In this document: piece after piece, positions 26,126 to 35,498 of the stretch
Numbering within the stretch: position 1 is the first letter of the stretch
How the letters are laid out: each line of letters opens with the position of its first letter
Source of the DNA: Mycobacterium sp. KBS0706
GTDB lineage: Bacteria > Pseudomonadota > Alphaproteobacteria > DSM-16000 > Inquilinaceae
Assembly: GCF_005938675.2 (NCBI RefSeq)
Contig: NZ_VCCH02000008.1
Coordinates: 80,032 to 144,031 of the forward strand
Reading direction: 5' to 3'
Length of the DNA stretch: 64,000 bases
The notes under the pieces: generated by a model
The model's input: the letters and a program-made list of their open reading frames with translations, nothing else
The model's database searches: none
Told to the model about the DNA's origin: nothing
Made by a program: the position numbers and the translations under genes

Positions 26126-27172
26126 TTACCCCTCCCGCTTGGTCCAGGCGGTCGGCTTCGGGTTGCGCTCGTCGAAGCCGGTCTGGTGCCAGTAGGGATA
26201 GGCCGGGGGGCGGTGGCTGGCATCATCCAGCAGCGCCACCTGCTCTGGAGTCAAATTCCAGCCGACGGCGCCGAGATTCTGCTTCAGCTGCTCTTCGTTG
26301 CGGGCGCCGACCACGATATTGGCCAAGGTCGGCCGCTGCAGCAGCCAGTTCAGAGCCACCTGCGGAACGGACTTCCCGGTCTCCTGCGCCACCCGGTCGA
26401 GCGCGTCGACCACGTCGTATAGGTATTCGTCGTCGACCGGCGGTCCGCCGGCGCTGCCGCCGGAGGCGATGCGGCCCGCCCCGGCCGGCTGGCCGCGCCG
26501 GATTTTGCCGGTCAGGCGGCCCCAGCCCAGCGGGCTCCACACCATCAGCCCGACCTTCTGGTCGAGGCCGAGGGGCATCAGCTCCCACTCATAATCACGG
26601 CCGATCAGCGAGTAATAGCCCTGATAGGCGACGTAGCGCGCGAGACCGTACCGCTCCGACGTCGCCAGCGCCTTCATCAGGTGCCAGCCGGAGAAGTTGG
26701 AGGCGCCGATATAGCCGATCTTGCCGGCGCGGGTCAGGTCGTCGAGTGCGCGCAGCGTCTCGTCGATCGGCGCGATCGCGTCGAAGCCGTGCATGAAGTA
26801 GAGGTCGATATAGTCGGTGCCCAGCCGCTTCAGGCTGGCCTCGCAGGCCCGGATCAGGTGATGGCGCGACGATCCGACATCATTCGGGCCCGATCCCATG
26901 CCGAAGGTGGCCTTGGTCGAGATCAGCACCTGGTCGCGGCGGCCCTTCAGGGCCTGGCCGAGGATCTCCTCCGACGCGCCCTGGCTGTAGACGTCGGCGG
27001 TGTCGAAGAAATTGACGCCGGCCTCCAGGCACAGATCGACCATGCGGGTGGCCTCGGCGACATCGGTGCTGCCCCAGCGCTGGAAGAACTCGTTGCCGCC
27101 GCCGAAGGTGGCGGTGCCGAAGCTGAGCACGGGAACCTTGAGGCCGGATCCGCCGAGCTGACGGTATTCCAT
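26126..27172 (-). CDS. Aldo/keto reductase
   Basis: The 348-residue enzyme starts at ATG 27172 (GGAGAG upstream) with MEYRQLGGSGLKVPVLSFGT. Aldo/keto reductase features are NFFDTADVYSQGASEEILGQAL (catalytic Asp/Tyr), the Lys in QVLISTKATFG, the catalytic His in LYFMHGFD, and a C-terminal NADPH-binding part (NIVVGARNEEQLKQNL). It belongs to the YajO/Gpr-like oxidoreductases that reduce aldehydes; the physiological substrate is unknown. It is followed by the hairpin at 26073-26101. Confidence 0.88.
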   Translation of the reverse strand: MEYRQLGGSGLKVPVLSFGTATFGGGNEFFQRWGSTDVAEATRMVDLCLEAGVNFFDTADVYSQGASEEILGQALKGRRDQVLISTKATFGMGSGPNDVGSSRHHLIRACEASLKRLGTDYIDLYFMHGFDAIAPIDETLRALDDLTRAGKIGYIGASNFSGWHLMKALATSERYGLARYVAYQGYYSLIGRDYEWELMPLGLDQKVGLMVWSPLGWGRLTGKIRRGQPAGAGRIASGGSAGGPPVDDEYLYDVVDALDRVAQETGKSVPQVALNWLLQRPTLANIVVGARNEEQLKQNLGAVGWNLTPEQVALLDDASHRPPAYPYWHQTGFDERNPKPTAWTKREG

Positions 27173-27362
27173 GCATCTCTCCGTTGGTGACGGTGTATCG
27201 GGTGTGCGGCTGCAGGCTAGCAGCTTGGGCCGCTTCCGCCAGACGGTTTGTCGCCGCGGGTCAGGCCCGCGACCTTCGCGCTCGCCACCGATCGGACCGT
27301 CACCCGGAGGCCGGGTCTCGATGTCCGGGACCGGCCGCTTCCGACCGATCCCGGAGCCCGGT

Positions 27363-27980
27363 TCACGCCGCCCGGGCCGTGATCGTCGAGACCTTGTCCA
27401 GCGCGCCGGCGACGGCCTTCTCCGCCACGTCCGGGCCATAGGCGACGCCCTCGACCGCGATCGACTCGACATCGGTCACGCCGATGAAGCCGAGCAGATG
27501 GCGCAGATAGGGCTCCTGGAAGTCGAAGGGCTTGGCCGGTCCGTCAGAATAGACGCCGCCGCGGGCCTCGACCAGGTATACTTTCTTGCCGGTGACCAGG
27601 CCGTGCGCGCCGGTCTCGTCGTAGCGGAAGGTGACGCCGGCGCGCAGCAGGTAGTCGAACCAGCTCTTCAGCGTCGAGGCGAGGCCGAAATTGATCATCG
27701 CCGAAGCGATGACGATGGTGTCGGCGGCGAACAGCTCCTGCACCAGCGTGTCGGACAAAGCCAACGCCGCCTGCTGCGCCGGGCTGCGGGCCTCGGCGGG
27801 CAGCGCCTGGGCGGCCAGGAAATCCTCGCCGATATGGGGCAGCGGGGTCGCGGCCAGATCACGGCGGACGACGACGCCCGGCGACTGCGCCTGCAGCCGG
27901 TCGACCAGGGCGGTGGCGACCTTGGTCGACAGCGAGGCGGCGCCGCGCGGGCTGGAGGTGACGAACAGGATTCGGCTCAT
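27363..27980 (-). CDS. azoR: FMN-dependent NADH-azoreductase
   Basis: This 205-residue flavodoxin-fold enzyme begins MSRILFVTSSPRGAASLSTK, with the FMN phosphate loop SSPRGAAS. IVIASAMINFGLASTLKSWFD and VEARGGVYSDGPAKPFDFQ match the AzoR family, which reduces quinones and azo compounds with NADH and defends against thiol or quinone stress. It is divergent from an HxlR regulator, with an inverted repeat between them. A modest hairpin (CGCGGG at 27255, CCCGCG at 27266) lies about 90 bases downstream. The 190-base gap to the next gene holds nothing else I can name. Confidence 0.9.
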   Translation of the reverse strand: MSRILFVTSSPRGAASLSTKVATALVDRLQAQSPGVVVRRDLAATPLPHIGEDFLAAQALPAEARSPAQQAALALSDTLVQELFAADTIVIASAMINFGLASTLKSWFDYLLRAGVTFRYDETGAHGLVTGKKVYLVEARGGVYSDGPAKPFDFQEPYLRHLLGFIGVTDVESIAVEGVAYGPDVAEKAVAGALDKVSTITARAA

Positions 27981-28063
27981 CGGGAACGGGTCCTCATGGT
28001 CGAGGGACAGGGGGATGGGCCGGCCGGCCAATGGAAACCCCGGGGTTGATCGGACCTTGGGGT

Positions 28064-28080
28064 AGTCACATTTAGTGACT
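28064..28080. promoter_or_regulatory. Candidate HxlR operator for azoR
   Basis: AGTCACATTTAGTGACT has 6-bp inverted arms (AGTCAC/GTGACT) around five bases. It lies in the 147-bp region between the divergent azoR and HxlR starts. Quinone-sensing HxlR regulators bind such short palindromes (family knowledge). Confidence 0.5.
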
Positions 28081-28127
28081 GAGGCTAAACTGATGACTGC
28101 CCGAGAGCCGCGCAAGGAGGCACATTT

Positions 28128-28598
28128 TTGGAACCGAGCAACACCCATGACCCCGCCCGCGACCAGTGCCGGGCGATCAGCGACGTGCTGGCCCGTGTCG
28201 GCGACAAATGGACGGTGATGGTGGTCGGGTTGCTGTCGGACGGGCCGATGCGCTTCAATGAGCTGCGCCGGACCATCGGCGGTATCTCGCAGCGGATGCT
28301 GACCTTGACCCTGCGCGGGCTGGAGCGCGACGGGCTGGTGACCCGCACCGTGTTCCCGACGATCCCGCCGCGGGTGGAGTATGCGCTGACCGATCGCGGC
28401 CAGACTTTGATCGAGCCGCTGAAGGCGCTGTTCGCCTGGGCGACCGAGCACAACGGGGCGATCGAGCGGTCACGACAGGCGTTCGACGCGGCGATGCCGG
28501 GCGCCGAGGTGCCGCATCCGCCGCGCAAGGTTCCCGCTTTGGTGCGGCCGCGGCCTGCGATGTCCGACTTCGGCGCCGCGGGGCGGACCGGCCGCTAA
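28128..28598 (+). CDS. HxlR-family transcriptional regulator
   Basis: The 156-residue protein starts at TTG 28128, supported by AAGGAGG with good spacing. The HxlR domain covers about residues 10-105: CRAISDVLARVGDKWTVMVVGLLSDGPMRFNELRRTIGGISQRMLTLTLR in outline, then the wing and VEYALTDRGQTL. One Cys at the domain start (DQCRAI) is where redox-sensing members carry their reactive Cys. Divergent placement suggests it represses azoR until oxidants or quinones modify it. A strong terminator follows. Confidence 0.85.
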   Translation: MEPSNTHDPARDQCRAISDVLARVGDKWTVMVVGLLSDGPMRFNELRRTIGGISQRMLTLTLRGLERDGLVTRTVFPTIPPRVEYALTDRGQTLIEPLKALFAWATEHNGAIERSRQAFDAAMPGAEVPHPPRKVPALVRPRPAMSDFGAAGRTGR

Positions 28599-28617
28599 GT
28601 CCGGCGTCCAGGCAAAG

Positions 28618-28652
28618 AAAAACCCTGCCGGCTTGCGCTCGGCAGGGTTTTT
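28618..28652. terminator. Rho-independent terminator, works in both directions
   Basis: AAAAACCCTGCCG (28618-28630) pairs perfectly with CGGCAGGGTTTTT (28640-28652). It has the classical GC stem with U run. The symmetric A/U ends make it usable for the HxlR gene and for the opposite-strand DUF1127 gene. Confidence 0.9.
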
Positions 28653-28704
28653 CGCGACCCGGATCCGGGGGAGGAGACGGACCGGGTGCCTCCGGTCGAG
28701 CCGA

Positions 28705-28935
28705 TCACGCGGCGCGACGGATGACCGAATCTTCGTTCGCGGCGGCCACGGTCGGGCGCAGCACGGCGACGGGGGCCGGGGCGACGTTGATGTCGCGGGC
28801 GGCGCGCGCCAGGCGCTCGGAGATGGTGCCGCGGTTCATGCCGATATCGGCCAGCAGGCGGTCATCGAGCTGCATCAGGGCAGCATAGGCACGACGACGG
28901 TCCCAGGCGGCGACAAGCTTGTTGATCAGGTTCAC
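28705..28935 (-). CDS. DUF1127 small basic protein
   Basis: The conserved part AAWDRRRAYAALMQLDDRLLADIGMNRG is the DUF1127 (YjiS-like) motif. Such short Arg-rich proteins are linked to RNA turnover and to phosphate or carbon adaptation in some alphaproteobacteria. I start at GTG 28935, which is preceded by AAGGAAA at 7 bases and gives 76 residues beginning MNLINKLVAAW, like family members. An in-frame ATG at 29031 would give 108 residues. The C-terminal 30 residues (NVAPAPVAVLRPTVAAANED) are unusual for the family. It is probably monocistronic. Confidence 0.8.
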   Translation of the reverse strand: MNLINKLVAAWDRRRAYAALMQLDDRLLADIGMNRGTISERLARAARDINVAPAPVAVLRPTVAAANEDSVIRRAA

Positions 28936-29218
28936 TTCAGCATTTCCTTCTTCACGTGCCGCGTCCAGCGAGGTTCGCGGCGCGGTGTGCGTTGCATCGC
29001 ACGAGCCGATATATGCGCTTACCTTAGCCATGCATCCACCCCTGCTTCTCGCACCGCAGCAATGCATGGCCTGCATTGCCTGACATTTGGGCGTCGCTTC
29101 TGCCCAGCTTCTGCCTCGAACGCCGGAATTCGTCGCAATTCCGCCATAAACGCCTTCGCTGCGGTGCAACCTGATTGGGCGGGCGCTGCTTCCGGGTTGA
29201 GCGTCGATCAATACTAAG

Positions 29219-29234
29219 TGTGATTACTATCACA
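29219..29234. promoter_or_regulatory. Perfect CRP/FNR-type binding site
   Basis: TGTGATTACTATCACA matches TGTGA-N6-TCACA exactly and is one base longer on each side (GTGTGAT/ATCACAC). It lies about 280 bp upstream of the DUF1127 start and immediately before the decayed EamA gene. Either could have been its target. A CRP-like regulator is not encoded in the window, but a class III cyclase is. Confidence 0.55.
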
Positions 29235-29239
29235 CCCTT

Positions 29240-29580
29240 TTGACCCGGCCGGCGGCGCTGCCGGCGCTGGATCCGGTGGGCTGGGCCGCCATGCTGTATC
29301 TCGGCGTGGTGGGCGGCGCCCTGACCTTCTACCTCTGGGTCTTCGCCCCCCGGCCGCACCACCCCGACGCGGGTGGCGATCTCGGTCACGGTCAACCCGG
29401 CCCGTGGCGGCACTGTTCGGCACGCCGGCACCGGGCGAGCCGCTGGGCTGGCCGCTGCTGGCGGGCCTCGCCGCGGTTGCGGCCGGCATCGGCCTGGCGG
29501 CGAGGGATGGCCGGCGGGCCGCGGCACCGCCGTCCGCCGCGCCGGAGCCCGCCCGCTTGCCTCAAAATCGCCTGCCTTGA
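29240..29580 (+). pseudogene. 3' remnant of an EamA/DMT transporter gene
   Basis: Three successive frames together read as the last EamA repeat. Frame one gives LDPVGWAAMLYLGVVGGALTFYLWVFA (to about 29350), frame two gives RTTPTRVAISVTVNP (about 29355-29400), and frame three gives VAALFGTPAPGEPLGWPLLA, then GLAARDG, to the TGA at 29578. At least two frameshifts are needed and the first ~200 codons are missing, so it cannot make a transporter. The intact homologues in this window show what was lost. Confidence 0.8.
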
Positions 29581-29674
29581 AATTGCCCCGGGGCACGGCG
29601 GCGCATGCACTGGACGGACGTGGCCGGCGATGCCATAGTCCGCGCCGTTCGGCGGCCGGGGGCCGTCACTCGGC

Positions 29675-30076
29675 ATGTCCTTGGGATCCATGGCCTTCGA
29701 TCTGACCGAATTCGGGCTCCGCACCTATCTTCGTTTCGTCACCTGGCGGCGTGGCGAACTCGTCGGCAAGGACGCCCTCGGCAACCGCTACTACCGCAGC
29801 CGCAAGGTCGCCCCGGGCGGCCGCGAGAGGCGCTGGGTGGTGTTCGACGGCGGCACGTCCGAGGCGACGCGCGTGCCGCCGGAGTGGCATGGCTGGCTGC
29901 ATCACACCTTCAAGGAGCCGCCGGGCGACATCAGCCCGTTCCGCCGGCCGTGGCAGCAGCCGCCCGAGGCCAACCCGACCGGGACCGGCCACGCCTATCT
30001 GCCGCCCGGCCATCCGCTGCGCGGCAGCCACCGCGCCAAGGCGACCGGCGACTACGAGCCCTGGACGCCGACGTGA
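29675..30076 (+). CDS. NDUFA12-family complex I accessory subunit
   Basis: This 133-residue protein contains the NDUFA12 core: GELVGKDALGNRYYRSR, RRWVVFDG, EATRVPPEWHGWLHHTF and PHPxR-like YLPPGHPLRGSHRAKATGDYEPWTP. NDUFA12 (B17.2) is a peripheral-arm subunit of NADH:ubiquinone oxidoreductase shared by mitochondria and alphaproteobacteria. ATG 29675 is assumed; ATG 29690 (MAFDLTEFG) is also possible, and neither has a strong ribosome site. Order NDUFA12, MlaD, DUF2155 is conserved in alphaproteobacteria. Confidence 0.9.
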   Translation: MSLGSMAFDLTEFGLRTYLRFVTWRRGELVGKDALGNRYYRSRKVAPGGRERRWVVFDGGTSEATRVPPEWHGWLHHTFKEPPGDISPFRRPWQQPPEANPTGTGHAYLPPGHPLRGSHRAKATGDYEPWTPT

Positions 30077-30099
30077 TCGGGCTGGCCTGAGGAGCAGCG

Positions 30100-30663
30100 A
30101 TGCACAGGAACGTCATCGAGACGGTCATGGGTGCGGTCGTACTGGCCGTCGCCCTGGTCTTCCTGGGATTCGCCTATACCAGCGCCAATCTCAGCTCCGC
30201 CTCGGGCTACACGCTCAAGGCCCAGTTCAACCAGGCCGACGGCGTGAATGCCGGCACCGATGTGCGGATCGGCGGCGTCAAGGTCGGCACCGTCACCAGC
30301 GTCTCGCTGAACCCCGAGAGCTATCTGGCCGATGTCTCGCTGTCGATCGACCCGTCGGTCAAGCTGTCGCAGGACACCGCGGCGGCGATCAGCAGCGACG
30401 GGCTGCTCGGCGGCCGCAGCCTCTCGCTCAGCCCTGGCGGCCGGCCGGACGATCCGAACGGCTGGCTGAAGGATGGCGATACCATCGCCTACACCCAGTC
30501 GAATCCGAGCCTGGAGCAGCTGCTCGGCCAGGTAATCTTCAGCATCGGCCAGCTCGGCGACCGCGCCAGCACCGGTGGTACCGCCGGTGGTGCCTCCGGC
30601 GCACCGGGCCAGGAGCAGGCGCCGCAGCAGGGCAAGCCCACCGGCGGCATGTTGGGGAATTGA
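30100..30663 (+). CDS. mlaD: MlaD-family lipid transport protein
   Basis: The 187-residue product has one N-terminal membrane anchor (VIETVMGAVVLAVALVFLGFAY) and a single MCE/MlaD domain (about 35-120: YTLKAQFNQADGVNAGTDVRIGGVKVGTV). A Ser/Gly/Pro-rich tail follows. MlaD is the periplasmic hexameric subunit of the Mla ATPase complex that moves phospholipids between inner and outer membranes. mlaE/mlaF are not nearby. It starts 23 bases after the NDUFA12 gene (GAGGAGC upstream). Confidence 0.88.
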   Translation: MHRNVIETVMGAVVLAVALVFLGFAYTSANLSSASGYTLKAQFNQADGVNAGTDVRIGGVKVGTVTSVSLNPESYLADVSLSIDPSVKLSQDTAAAISSDGLLGGRSLSLSPGGRPDDPNGWLKDGDTIAYTQSNPSLEQLLGQVIFSIGQLGDRASTGGTAGGASGAPGQEQAPQQGKPTGGMLGN

Positions 30664-30671
30664 TCCGGACC

Positions 30672-31169
30672 ATGCGTAGCCTTCTCGTGCTTCCCGCGCT
30701 CGCGGCGCTGGCCGCCGCGTCTCTTCCGGGCGCGGCGCAGGCCGCGGCCACGATCGACCAGCCGATCGCCGAGCTGCGCGGCCTCGACAAGATCACCGCA
30801 CGGACCCAGCCGCTCGAAGCCAAGGTCGGCGAGACGGTGCAGTTCGGTACGCTCGGCATCACCGTCCGCGCCTGCCGCAAGGCACCGCCCGAGGATCCGC
30901 CGGAGAGCGCGGCGTTCCTCGAGATCACCGACACCCCGCCGAGCAAACCGGCCGCCACGGTCTTTTCCGGCTGGATGTTCTCGTCCTCGCCCGGCGTCTC
31001 GGCGCTCGACCACCCGGTCTACGATGTCTGGGTGGTCAGCTGCACCGACACCTCGCCGGCCGCCGCCGCGGCCCAGCAGGAGGTCGACGAGAACGTACCG
31101 GACGCCTCACCGTTGCCGCTGCCGGAGATGAAGATCATCCCGCCGGCGCTGCCGCCGGGCCGCCAATAG
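30672..31169 (+). CDS. DUF2155 secreted protein
   Basis: This 165-residue protein has a signal peptide (MRSLLVLPALAALAAASLPGAAQA) and a DUF2155 domain: ELRGLDKITARTQPLEAKVG, FGTLGITVRACRKAPPEDPPESAAFLEI, FSGWMFSSSPGVSALDHPVYDVWVVSC. Two Cys could pair. The function is unknown; it is fixed in alphaproteobacterial NDUFA12-mlaD-aat neighbourhoods, which suggests a cell-envelope role. It begins 8 bases after mlaD. Its last 35 bases overlap the convergent MAPEG gene. Confidence 0.85.
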   Translation: MRSLLVLPALAALAAASLPGAAQAAATIDQPIAELRGLDKITARTQPLEAKVGETVQFGTLGITVRACRKAPPEDPPESAAFLEITDTPPSKPAATVFSGWMFSSSPGVSALDHPVYDVWVVSCTDTSPAAAAAQQEVDENVPDASPLPLPEMKIIPPALPPGRQ

Positions 31170-31536
31170 CAGCCAGCGCGAACAGGCCGAGGATGCAGAG
31201 GAAGCCGACCGACCAGAGGTTCGAGCGCAGGCTCGGCCGGTCCGCAGCATAGGCGCCGGTGTAGGCCAGGCGGATCAGTACGAACAGCCCGGCCAGGATG
31301 TCGGCCCAGTCCTGTGGTGCGCCGCGCATCTGGGCGATGATCACCGCCGCGGCGAAGGCCGGGAACGTCTCGAAATGGTTGCGGTGCGCCCAGTCCAGCC
31401 GCTGCTGCCAGCCGGTCAGCCGCTCCATGTCCCGGCGCGGGGCGTGGTTGTCGACCCGCGACGTCACCTTGGCCGGCATCACGGTCAGATAGGGCAACAG
31501 GATGGCCGCCAGGACCATCCAGAGGGCAAAGGTCAT
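31135..31536 (-). CDS. MAPEG-family membrane protein
   Basis: The 133-residue product has about four transmembrane segments. It starts MTFALWMVLAAILLPYLTV at ATG 31536. The segment LDWAHRNHFETFPAFAAAVIIAQ is the MAPEG signature, and VLIRLAYTGAYAADRPSLRSNLWSVGFLC completes the fold. MAPEG proteins include glutathione-dependent eicosanoid enzymes; the bacterial members have no assigned substrate. Its 3' end overlaps the DUF2155 gene by 35 bases in convergent orientation. Confidence 0.8.
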   Translation of the reverse strand: MTFALWMVLAAILLPYLTVMPAKVTSRVDNHAPRRDMERLTGWQQRLDWAHRNHFETFPAFAAAVIIAQMRGAPQDWADILAGLFVLIRLAYTGAYAADRPSLRSNLWSVGFLCILGLFALAAIGGPAAAPAG

Positions 31537-31595
31537 CGCGGCGACTCCGGCAGCATCGGGTGCATTGTCGCCACGGCCCGCCGGCCGGGAAAGCG

Positions 31596-32510
31596 CTATC
31601 CGGCGGATGCAAAATCCTTCGCATAGACCGGGACGGTCTCGGTGACGGCGAAGCCGTGGCGGCGGTAGAGAGCCTGGGCGGCGTCGTTCACCGCCGCGAC
31701 CTCCAGCACCGCGGTGCCGGCTCCGGCCGCGCGCAGGCGGCGCAGGCTCTCGGCCACCAGGATGTCGCCCAGCCCGCCGCCGCGATGGTCCGGGTGGCGC
31801 CCGATCAGGGCGACGTCGCCCTCGCCGCCGGCGGATCTCGGCGGATGCACGCGCAGGAAGCCGGCGACGGCGTCGCCGCGCAGGATCAGGCCGTGGTTCT
31901 CCGGCATCGCCCGGGCGCGGGCGGCGAAGCTGTCGAAATCCGGGATGCTGGCGCCGGGGACGGGCGTCATGGCGCGGCAGACGGCCTCGTGCTGGCTGCG
32001 CATCGTCGCCTCGGTCGGCGGCGACCAAGTCAGGCCCTCGGGCAAGGGCGGCACTGGCGGCGGGGCGGTGTCCAGCGGCCGGCGCATCACATGCATGCGG
32101 TAGGCCTCGCGATAGCCGCGGGCCTGCAGCTCGTCCGCGCGGCCGGCGAAGACATCCTCGGTGCCGACCTCCAGCCGGTTCCGGGGGCCGGCAGCGGTGA
32201 CCGCCTCGGCCTCGTCCAGCAGGAAGCCGGCCAGCGCATCCCCGTCGCAGCCGGGCAGGAGGCAGAGCGGCACCAGGATCGCGGCGTTGCGGTCGTTGGT
32301 GGTGGCGTCGACCACCGCGGCGACGGCGACCCGGTGGCCCTCGGCATCGACCGCGTCGATGATGCTGCCAGGCCCCAGTACCAGGCGCGACAGGCCCCAG
32401 CGTGGCTCGAACGGCGTGGTCGGCACCGGATGCGCCTCGACGAAGCGGATCAGCGCGTCGTCGATCGGGCCGTCCGGCACCGGCCGGCGGCGCAGGGGCA
32501 GGGCGGTCAT
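31596..32510 (-). CDS. GNAT acetyltransferase-like protein with two domains
   Basis: This 304-residue protein has a C-terminal GNAT domain with the acetyl-CoA loop [24 protein letters not shown] and [12 protein letters not shown]. An N-terminal half resembles a degenerate second GNAT domain, an arrangement like MshD. No substrate can be assigned. Its start overlaps the aat stop by 4 bases, so the two are translationally coupled. Confidence 0.75.
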   Translation of the reverse strand: MTALPLRRRPVPDGPIDDALIRFVEAHPVPTTPFEPRWGLSRLVLGPGSIIDAVDAEGHRVAVAAVVDATTNDRNAAILVPLCLLPGCDGDALAGFLLDEAEAVTAAGPRNRLEVGTEDVFAGRADELQARGYREAYRMHVMRRPLDTAPPPVPPLPEGLTWSPPTEATMRSQHEAVCRAMTPVPGASIPDFDSFAARARAMPENHGLILRGDAVAGFLRVHPPRSAGGEGDVALIGRHPDHRGGGLGDILVAESLRRLRAAGAGTAVLEVAAVNDAAQALYRRHGFAVTETVPVYAKDFASAG

Positions 32511-33157
32511 GGCTCCTCCGGCTGGCGATGCAACAACAGGTCCAACTCGGGCTCCGGGTCGGCGCCGGCCCAGTCCGGCCGCAGCGCCAGCGCGTCATCA
32601 AGGCGGCGGCGATATTCGGCGCGCTCGATCTCGACCGTGCCGAAGCGGGCCAGGTGGTCGGTGACGAACTGGGTGTCGAGCAGAGCGAAGCCGGCGGCGC
32701 GCAGCCGGGCGACGAGATGGACCAGCGCCACCTTGCTGGCGTCGGTGGCGCGGCTGAACATGCTCTCGCCGAAATAGGCGCCGCCTAGCGCGACGCCGTA
32801 CAGCCCGCCGACCAGCGTGTCGCCGTCCCAGCATTCGACGCTGTGGGCGAAGCCGGCCCGGTGCAGCGTGGTGTAGAGGGCGACGATCTCGTCGTTGATC
32901 CAGGTGTTCGGCCGGTCGAGCGCCGGCGCGGCGCAGCCGGCGATCACCGCGTGGAACGCTTCGTCGGCGGTGACCTTGAAGCGGCCGGCCTTGACCGTGC
33001 GGGCCAGCCGGCGCGGCACATGCACGCCGTCGAGCGGCAGGATGCCGCGACGGGGCGGGTCGAACCAGTGCAGCTCCGGGCTGTCGGCCGATTCCGCCAT
33101 CGGGAACAGCCCGGCGGCATAGGCGCGCAGCAACAGCTGGGGCGTGACTCGAGTCAT
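32507..33157 (-). CDS. aat: Leucyl/phenylalanyl-tRNA--protein transferase
   Basis: The 216-residue product begins [26 protein letters not shown] and contains [64 protein letters not shown] and [23 protein letters not shown] are hallmark Aat segments. Aat adds Leu or Phe from tRNA to N-terminal Lys/Arg of proteins and marks them for ClpAP (N-degron pathway). It is normal in length. It is divergent from the trp leader at 33291. Confidence 0.95.
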   Translation of the reverse strand: MTRVTPQLLLRAYAAGLFPMAESADSPELHWFDPPRRGILPLDGVHVPRRLARTVKAGRFKVTADEAFHAVIAGCAAPALDRPNTWINDEIVALYTTLHRAGFAHSVECWDGDTLVGGLYGVALGGAYFGESMFSRATDASKVALVHLVARLRAAGFALLDTQFVTDHLARFGTVEIERAEYRRRLDDALALRPDWAGADPEPELDLLLHRQPEEP

Positions 33158-33290
33158 GGCCGGGACCGGAACGTGGTCCCAGGGATATGGGGCGGCGCGG
33201 CGCTCATGTCCCGTCGATAGCGGAGGGCGGGGCCCGCGTCCACCCGTCGCCATCTTTTCCGCGCGCCCCGTCTGCTGTATGGTGCCGGCC

Positions 33291-33326
33291 ATGACGAAGC
33301 CCGCGACCCTGTTCCGGAATTGGTGG

Positions 33327-33338
<12 letters not shown>
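33291..33338 (+). CDS. Tryptophan leader peptide of the trpS attenuator
   Basis: A 15-codon frame, [15 protein letters not shown], has two adjacent Trp codons at 33321-33326. Its stop sits in the first hairpin of an attenuator that precedes the auxiliary TrpRS gene. There is no Shine-Dalgarno sequence. TATGGT at 33278-33283 would place the transcript start at or next to the ATG, so it may be leaderless, as reported for the S. meliloti trp leader. It is too short for ordinary gene finding. Confidence 0.82.
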
Positions 33339-34502
<1,164 letters not shown>

Positions 34503-34511
34503 CGGCGCGGC

Positions 34512-35426
34512 TCAGTAGCTGGCGGTCAGGTTCAGCCGCTTCACCAACGCCGCCAGCCTGGCCGGATCGCCGGATTCGAGTCCCGCCAGCTCGGCGAGGG
34601 CGACCGGCGGCTGTGGCGCCACCGACAGCCGGAACGGCCCGCGCGGCTGCGGCATGGCCTGGATGAAGCGGCCGATGGCGTCCACCGACCCTGGCGGCAC
34701 ACCGGCCGCGGCCAGGACCACCAGCCCGGCCATCGCCTGCATCTTGGCCGCGGCGACCGCGCCCTCGGGATCGGTCTCGCCATTCGGCAGGGCGGTCAGC
34801 GCCGGCAGCAGGGCATAGCCCTCGAGCATGCCCTGGTTGTCGAAATCCACGGTCAGGGACTGCAGCGACAGCCCAGCCAAGGTCTCCGGCTCCGGCACCT
34901 GGTTTGCGGCCACCTTGTCGAGGTTGAGCCCGCGCAGCGCCGCCGTGACGGTGATGTGGCCGATCCTCTCGCCGCGGAAGGTGGCGTCCCGGATGGTCAG
35001 GACATTGGTGGCCGCGTCGTAGTCGTAGTCGAACGAGACCTCGACCGGCTTCTGGACCAGATTCATCTGATAGGCGCTCGCCGCCGGCATGGCCGGCGCG
35101 AAGAAGCGGATGCCCTCGGCGCGTAGCGACAGGGTGATCGGCATGCGGTCGGTGTAGAAGCGCTTGAAGTCGATCCGGTCGACGGTCAGCGACCCCACCA
35201 CCCAGCCCTGGTACTGGCTGATCGTGATCTTCAGGTCGGCATAGCGGCAGCCGGTTTCGCCGACCGGCGTCACCTTGCCGACCGCCGGGGCCTCCTCGGT
35301 CGCCCGGATCATCGGGATCAGGTCGCGGCAGCGCTGCACCGGGTCCGCCGGGACCGGGGCGGCCCAGGCGGGCAGGGCGATGCAGACAGCGATCCCGGCC
35401 AGGACAAGGTGTCGAAACGGGGTCAC
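34512..35426 (-). CDS. Secreted protein of unknown function, paralogue 2 of a tandem pair
   Basis: The product has 304 residues from GTG 35426, chosen because GGGAGG lies just upstream. A signal peptide ends at AWA. The mature part begins APVPADPVQRCRDLIPMI and ends LVKRLNLTASY. Its start and end match the neighbouring gene (PSDPVERCKGLL and LVKSLNVAVSY), so the two arose by duplication. Two Cys near the N-terminus (RCRD and TGCRYADLK) are shared, a possible disulfide. I recognise no family. It is convergent with trpS. Confidence 0.72.
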   Translation of the reverse strand: MTPFRHLVLAGIAVCIALPAWAAPVPADPVQRCRDLIPMIRATEEAPAVGKVTPVGETGCRYADLKITISQYQGWVVGSLTVDRIDFKRFYTDRMPITLSLRAEGIRFFAPAMPAASAYQMNLVQKPVEVSFDYDYDAATNVLTIRDATFRGERIGHITVTAALRGLNLDKVAANQVPEPETLAGLSLQSLTVDFDNQGMLEGYALLPALTALPNGETDPEGAVAAAKMQAMAGLVVLAAAGVPPGSVDAIGRFIQAMPQPRGPFRLSVAPQPPVALAELAGLESGDPARLAALVKRLNLTASY

Positions 35427-35442
35427 GATGCCTCCCAACGAC

Positions 35443-35472
35443 AATGGCCGGGGAGTTGCCGCCCCGGCCATT
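35443..35472 (-). terminator. Hairpin between the tandem paralogues
   Basis: AATGGCCGGGG (35443-35453) pairs perfectly with CCCCGGCCATT (35462-35472). It lies 26 bases after the upstream paralogue's stop and just before the ribosome site of the second gene. It would strongly reduce, and perhaps fully separate, expression of the second gene. Confidence 0.65.
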
Positions 35473-35498
35473 GCTTCACATCACGCTTTGAGCGCCGG

